Source of the DNA: Sipunculus nudus
Lineage: Eukaryota; Annelida; Sipuncula; Golfingiida; Sipunculidae
Direction: 5' to 3'
Assembly: GCA_026874595.1 (NCBI GenBank)
Contig: CM049316.1
Span: 63,139,676-63,203,675 of the forward strand
Length of the DNA stretch: 64,000 bases
Below are positions 59,401-64,000 of the stretch, piece by piece. Under the pieces are notes generated by a model. It was not told the DNA's origin, made no database searches, and saw nothing but the letters and a program-made list of their open reading frames with translations. The translations under genes were made by a program, and so were the position numbers. Position 1 is the first letter of the stretch. Each line of letters begins with the position of its first letter.

Positions 59401-59925
59401 AACTTTATAATACAGGACATATTCAATTTAACTATCATTCCAATACATTAAACCACATACATTTATCACAGACAGTATTTAATAAAACTTTATAATACAG
59501 GACATATTCAATTTAACTGTTATTCCAATGCATAAAACCACACACATTTATCACTGACAGTATTTAATGAAACTTTATAATACAGGACATATTCAATTTA
59601 ACTATTATTCCAATACATTAAACCACATACATTTATCACTGACAGTATTTAATGAAACTTTATAATACAGGACATATTCAATTTAACTATTATTCCAATG
59701 CATAAAACCACACACCTTTATCACTGACAGTATTTAATGAAACTTTATAATACAGGACATTGTTAGTTAATATATTCTGTTTAACAATTATTATTAAACA
59801 TTTACATTTAACCACACAGATTTATACCTGATAATATTTAATTAATCTTTCTTTATTATGCAGGTCTCAGACGACTCCTTCACGGCGTTCGTTGTCTGTT
59901 CAAAAGAATCAAGCAGAGAAAATGA
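56488..59925 (+). CDS. CBM20 starch/glycogen-binding domain protein, six exons
   Basis: Exons 56488-56497, 57407-57721, 58053-58235, 58509-58652, 59052-59204 and 59864-59925 join with GT/AG borders to 867 bases: 288 residues and a TGA stop. Every intron is in phase 1. Residues about 4-100 form a CBM20 module: VLVCFIVHKLL, LVIVGDDEVLGSWD (Trp32), Trp50, SYK (63-64), CWE (Trp75) and NR (80-81), the usual strand pattern and glucan-contact aromatic residues. CBM20 binds starch or glycogen. The middle (about 109-217) holds YPDGRAQVVLPYW and VGHFEVQC and is unrecognised. About 218-268 is polar. The end is a strongly basic amphipathic stretch (LRRLLHGVRCLFKRIKQRK). No signal peptide and no catalytic domain are seen, so a cytosolic, possibly membrane-touching glycogen adaptor is inferred. 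Confidence 0.85.
56603..57248. mobile_element. TIR element in intron 1 of the CBM20 gene
   Basis: Near-perfect 37 bp inverted ends: GGGTATAGGTGCATTATCTG then GGGATGAACTTCAGGGGG at the left; the complement at 57211-57248 with one mismatch. The interior repeats AAAATGTGGGTT at least five times (for example 56676, 56837, 56907, 57126), with a GGCTTC(T/C)ACT phrase after two of them. No coding capacity; target duplication not evident. Confidence 0.8.
59401..59760. repeat. 85 bp tandem repeat in intron 5 of the CBM20 gene
   Basis: AACTTTATAATACAGGACAT recurs at 59401, 59486, 59571, 59656 and 59741. Units differ by single bases (ACTATCATT, ACTGTTATT, ACTATTATT). Confidence 0.9.
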
Positions 59926-59972
59926 AGAAAATGCTGTGGAATGATATTCAAGGAAACTTGCGATAAATATGG

Positions 59973-60020
59973 AATAAAGAGGATAAAATATATAGGACAA
60001 TACAGTATTTGTTAAATAAA
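59973..60020 (+). terminator. Polyadenylation signals of the CBM20 gene
   Basis: AATAAA at 59973 and again at 60015, 48 and 90 bases past the stop. A GT-rich stretch (GTGTGTGTATGCTGGGTGTT) follows at about 60071, as expected for a cleavage site region. Confidence 0.6.
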
Positions 60021-61031
60021 ATTTAATGCTTCTTTCTTCTTTGAACCTCTGAACCTTCCAATATTGTCGCGTGTGTGTATGCTGGGTGTTTGGCCAAGAA
60101 ATATCCATGTTTGGTTAAAATACCTTAATTTTGAAACAACAAATCAAACTTTATAAAATCAACCATACTGGATAAAACACTAAGTTTTATGAAGTCTTTG
60201 GAAAAGTATTTTCCTTGAACATGTGTCGACTTTATTTTCTTCTCTGTAGTAAAACAGACACACAACAAAAAGTTTTAATTAAATAGTAAATTTAAAGTTA
60301 GTTGGAAACACCTCTGTCTTCATTGATAATTTAGAGATCATTTGAAATTTTTCACTGACATACAAGTGTGACTGAAATTGTTAAGTAATTTCAAATTAAA
60401 ACTTGAAAAGAAATATGGGAAATAAAGGATTTGATTTTCCTTCTAATTTATGAAAACCAATTGTCAGTATTGTCCCCATCCCCTCAAAGCAGTGGCTTGG
60501 ACCACCCTATGTCCCGGTTGCCCCCCCCCCCCCCCCCCCCCCCATTTTATGCACAGTTTATAAAGCTTAAATTTTAAGTTGAAAACTAGGTGAGGGTTGA
60601 CAAATTTTTTTCTTTTTAAGTGGCTGGCATGTATCATAAAGAAATTATTCAAATATCTGACCTCGTTATTAGATGAGAAGAGTAAATAATATATTTCGAT
60701 GAAACTGAATAAATTGACACACATCTCAACGCTCTCCACTAATCTACCAGGGAATTGTATCTTTGGATGGTTTAGACGATAGCATATACACAGGGAGCAG
60801 AAATTTATATAATTTTCCTTAAATTCCCTTGGAGTGGGGGGTGGGGGGTGGGGGGTGCTCACTTGAAGCATGGTCTTTGCTCAAACAAACCTGAGACCTT
60901 GCTCCCAGGAATATGATTATAACCAAAGCTCGTGCAAACTTTACCTTATGACAGCCAACGGTGGACGATCAGTATCACGGGAGCTAAGGTGGAGGTCAGG
61001 TTTAACACTTACATGCTAAGAATACAAAGGC

Positions 61032-61074
<43 letters not shown>

Positions 61075-61399
61075 TTATAACCAAAAATATTATGATTAAC
61101 AATATTTTATTTAATATGCATCTAATTATGAAATAAGAGAAGAAGTAAATTTAAAGTTATTCATAAATCTCCATTTACACAATTCAGTACACACATGCCA
61201 TTTATGTGTACACATTACATTGTATATCTTAATACATCCATAACGAGATATGAAAAACATAAAAAAGACGTGATGTATGAAGGATTCAGGTGACATTTGC
61301 CGTGCTTTAACAATATAGCTTTAATATAGCTTTAACAAAACTGATATAACTTAAAATAATTAATACAGAATTGATATGGTTGGAATAAAACTATCTCAG

Positions 61400-61456
<57 letters not shown>

Positions 61457-61629
61457 TATATACAGATAAAGTTATACAGTGGAACCTCACAAAATAAAAA
61501 ATTCTAAATTACCTGGATCATATATTCAGGAACAAGAAATAGGGCTGTAATTGAGGGGTGGTCGCAATTGTGGGAGAAGTCACAAGAGGGGGTTCAACTT
61601 TATATATATATAATATATAAATATATATC

Positions 61630-61686
<57 letters not shown>

Positions 61687-61744
61687 TTCTAGGTGGTCAT
61701 TATTGTGGGGATCCACAGTGTGTGTGTATATATGCATAAATAAA

Positions 61745-61788
<44 letters not shown>

Positions 61789-62727
61789 AGAGAGAGAAAG
61801 ATGTGGATGTGCATGCTAGAGAGATATAATTCTGCAGCCTTGACAGTACAGAAATGTGCCTGTCATATGGAATGCTGGCTAGTTGATGAATGTTACGCTG
61901 CACATAGACCTATATAAAACCACCAGGCCTGAAAGTGTATAGGACTGAAAGTTCTGGATATACATTTTTATGACTGGGTGAACATTTGCTTCTTTTTCAT
62001 ATTTCAGTGGCTCAGTCCTTTGCTATATATGTCTGTTCAAAAGATACTTTTTAGTATAAAGTAAGAAGACTCCACTTTTTAAAATTGTTCTCCAATCCAA
62101 CATTTGACAGTACTGACTGAAACCTCATCACAGTGACCAGTATTTTTTTTAAAGACATCATTACTAAAAAAAATAACTCACAAAAATCACACCACTATGA
62201 CCCATAACAGGGTTGATTTATCAATGAAATAAAAAAAAATATTGTTGCAGCAGTCAAAGGACTGAAGGGACATTTCCCCCTCCTCCCTGAGGTAATTTCT
62301 ACTCAAGATATACCTTTACATGTTGTGCACTGTTGTTCACATTTTACATTAATATGCTTACTAAATATTACATTGCCCTCTTGACTACAATTATACCTAC
62401 AGCGCTGGTTACTTAGAAGCCCCAGTGCATTGTGGGTGGCAGATTTTGATGCCCACAAACCCCAAAAAGAAGAATCCTACACTTGTGAGTCAAAGTCTGT
62501 GTGGTGTGGGGACATTGTAATGACCTACATGTATGCAGTTACTTGTACACTGTTAAACTTGTCACTGACAAATGCCCCTGCATTCACACATAAAGACTTT
62601 CATATAACTGGGCCTGATAACTGATATGCTTTTGACCAGCATTTGGACAGCTGTCTTACACATCATCAACACGTTTTTTTTTTTTTTTTTGTTTTGCAAT
62701 TCCACTCCTGCCTAGTGCTGCCACCTA
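60021..62727. other. Intergenic, microsatellite-rich
   Basis: C run at 60524-60543, GGGGGGTGG repeats at 60836-60856, TG run at 61039-61069, TA runs at about 61403-61451, 61597-61677 and 61748-61785, T run at 62673-62690. No exon recognised. Confidence 0.6.
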
Positions 62728-62899
62728 TCAGCCTGCAGGTTTAATATTTTTCTGCATCCACTCAGTCACTTTAGACAGGCCTTGGCCATTCAAGGCACTG
62801 GTTTCAACCACCTCAATTTTGTGTTTGCTGTGTGCCATGATGTCATCCAGACGATACGTCCATTCCAGTTCCTCTCTGCTCATACCACCAGGGAGGTCT
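62728..62899 (-). CDS. Arf/Arl-like GTPase, last exon
   Basis: An acceptor CTGCAG precedes 62899. The exon opens one base into a codon (phase 2) with DLPGGMSREELEWTYRLDDI and continues IEVVETSALNGQGLSKVTEW to a TGA at 62728: 56 residues. The opening DLP..MS..EL continues the NKQD guanine-specificity motif of Arf/Arl proteins, whose NKQ would be in the previous exon. TSALNGQGL is the G5 motif, and the closing amphipathic helix is typical. Arf-like proteins act in membrane or ciliary trafficking. The earlier exons lie beyond the window's right edge; the subfamily is not assigned. Confidence 0.75.
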
Positions 62900-63010
62900 C
62901 TGCAGATTAAATTAAAAACATTCAATGAGTCATGGAGTTTTCTAGTAGGAAAATATAGCTTATAATACCCGGTAATAATAATAACAATAATTATAATTAT
63001 AATACATGTT

Positions 63011-63013
63011 ATG

Positions 63014-63074
<61 letters not shown>

Positions 63075-63090
63075 TAATAATAATAATAGT
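63011..63090. repeat. AAT microsatellite
   Basis: About 25 AAT units with few interruptions, in the intron upstream of the Arl-like exon. Confidence 0.95.
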
Positions 63091-63589
63091 AAGCTATAAA
63101 TTTAAGATTTGGGTGTGGCCAGAAAACTGTTATTCCACTTGAATGTTCCAAAGTGAGACCGAACGGGGGGGGGGGTATTTTCCATATTTGTTTATAAATC
63201 CAAAGAATCCATCATCCATAAAAAAACTAATAAATTTGGCTAATGTCAACTCAGACCACCGGTAAACTTGGTCCATGTCAACTGACCCTGTGGAAAACTG
63301 AAATTCCAAACCAATTGCTACCTGGTCTATGACAAGTGCACCTGTCCAAATGTAAGAACAAGTAATAACTAGAATACGGATGGTGGACATGCGACTACAT
63401 ATATCCACCATATCACACAGGCATGGGTAAAGTAAGGCATGGATTGTTCCTGACATGACATGATTCCAAATTTGTGGCATCAGTGATGCCAATTAACATC
63501 CTCATATATGTGCAGTATTCACAAAAAAACAGATCTACAGATGGATACACTATGCAAGAGACCAGGCTGAGACACCAATCCACTACTGA

Positions 63590-64000
63590 GAAAAAGTGCG
63601 TCAATGTTTTCTATAAAAACAGAACAGCAGCTGGCGCCACTTGTCTGGTCTACAACAAAGCTATCCAAGACAGATAAACATGCCGACATTTCAGGCTGAT
63701 ACATCCACCACTACTCAGATATCAGCAATTTTACCCAAAGCAAACAGACAGATGGACTCCACGCAAAAAAAATGCAGATGGCGCCACCAGTCTTGCATAC
63801 AAGATGGATGTATCCAAAATCTGTGGACATGCTCAGTTTCAGGGTAACAGGGCAAATCGCTCCTGGGAAAAGGGCATAAATGTATTCTAATAAAAGGGGA
63901 AAAAATGACGCCACTTGTCTCGTCTATAAGAAAACTCTGCAAGATGGATGGACATGCCAAATTTTAGACCAATACATTGAACTACTCCTGGGATACGAGC
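63590..64000 (-). repeat. Tandem array related to the 9400-10255 array, inverted
   Basis: TGGCGCCA-type palindromes recur at about 63632, 63779 and 63908 (units 130-147 bases). The minus-strand text GGATAGCTTTGTTGTAGACC with GTGGCGCCAGCTG matches the order of the half-unit near 9630 (GGATAGCTTTCTTGATTTT, GGGGGCGCCACC). The array runs off the window edge. Confidence 0.65.

Overview
This is a window of animal (metazoan) nuclear DNA: AT-rich, low in gene density, with short exons bounded by GT..AG introns, many microsatellites and dense layers of transposable elements. The repeat families (an element opening with a TCATCTGAGCTAT hairpin, tRNA-derived SINEs, CACTA/EnSpm elements whose transposase carries an HDLLEGV motif) suggest a mollusc or another lophotrochozoan. 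That assignment is inference from pattern recognition, not from a search.

Layout. 1-7.4 kb: mostly non-coding, with a tRNA-derived SINE (3.73-4.08 kb) and one 110-codon minus-strand ORF for a possible single-pass membrane protein (6.54-6.88 kb). 7.45-10.55 kb: a repeat element built from two tandem arrays (about 340 bp and about 280 bp units). 14.0-14.7 kb: two copies of a short TIR element. 15.7-20.0 kb: a diverged local duplication with a SINE between the copies. 20.16-20.64 kb: a fragment that looks like a Penelope-type terminal repeat, with a hammerhead ribozyme fold on the minus strand. 21.0-25.66 kb: a minus-strand non-LTR retrotransposon (ORF1, APE endonuclease, RT), broken by frameshifts.

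25.9-45.15 kb: the main structure, interpreted here as one CACTA/EnSpm-like DNA transposon of about 19.2 kb. Its imperfect ends (18 of 21 bases match) and clusters of TCGGTTA-type subterminal repeats lie inside both ends. It carries SAM-like and zinc-finger exons, a transposase ORF, and a second multi-exon gene with well-formed splice sites. At least three later insertions sit inside it: a 5.6 kb LTR retrotransposon (26.9-32.5 kb), a TA-target MITE (33.46-34.09 kb), and a TTAA-target MITE (35.71-36.21 kb) that splits the transposase coding sequence.

45.2-64 kb: the host gene region. A Rab/Ras-like small GTPase (three exons, minus, 51.09-48.90 kb) has substitutions at two normally conserved catalytic positions. 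A complete six-exon CBM20 starch/glycogen-binding-domain gene (plus, 56.49-59.93 kb, 288 aa) has every intron in phase 1. The last exon of an Arf/Arl-like GTPase lies at 62.73-62.90 kb on the minus strand. Further MITEs and tandem repeats occupy the introns of these genes, and a 50 bp perfect palindrome lies at 51.81 kb. No operon-like organisation is present. The three GTPase and CBM20 genes are ordinary neighbours with no evident shared pathway; the other coding content belongs to mobile elements.
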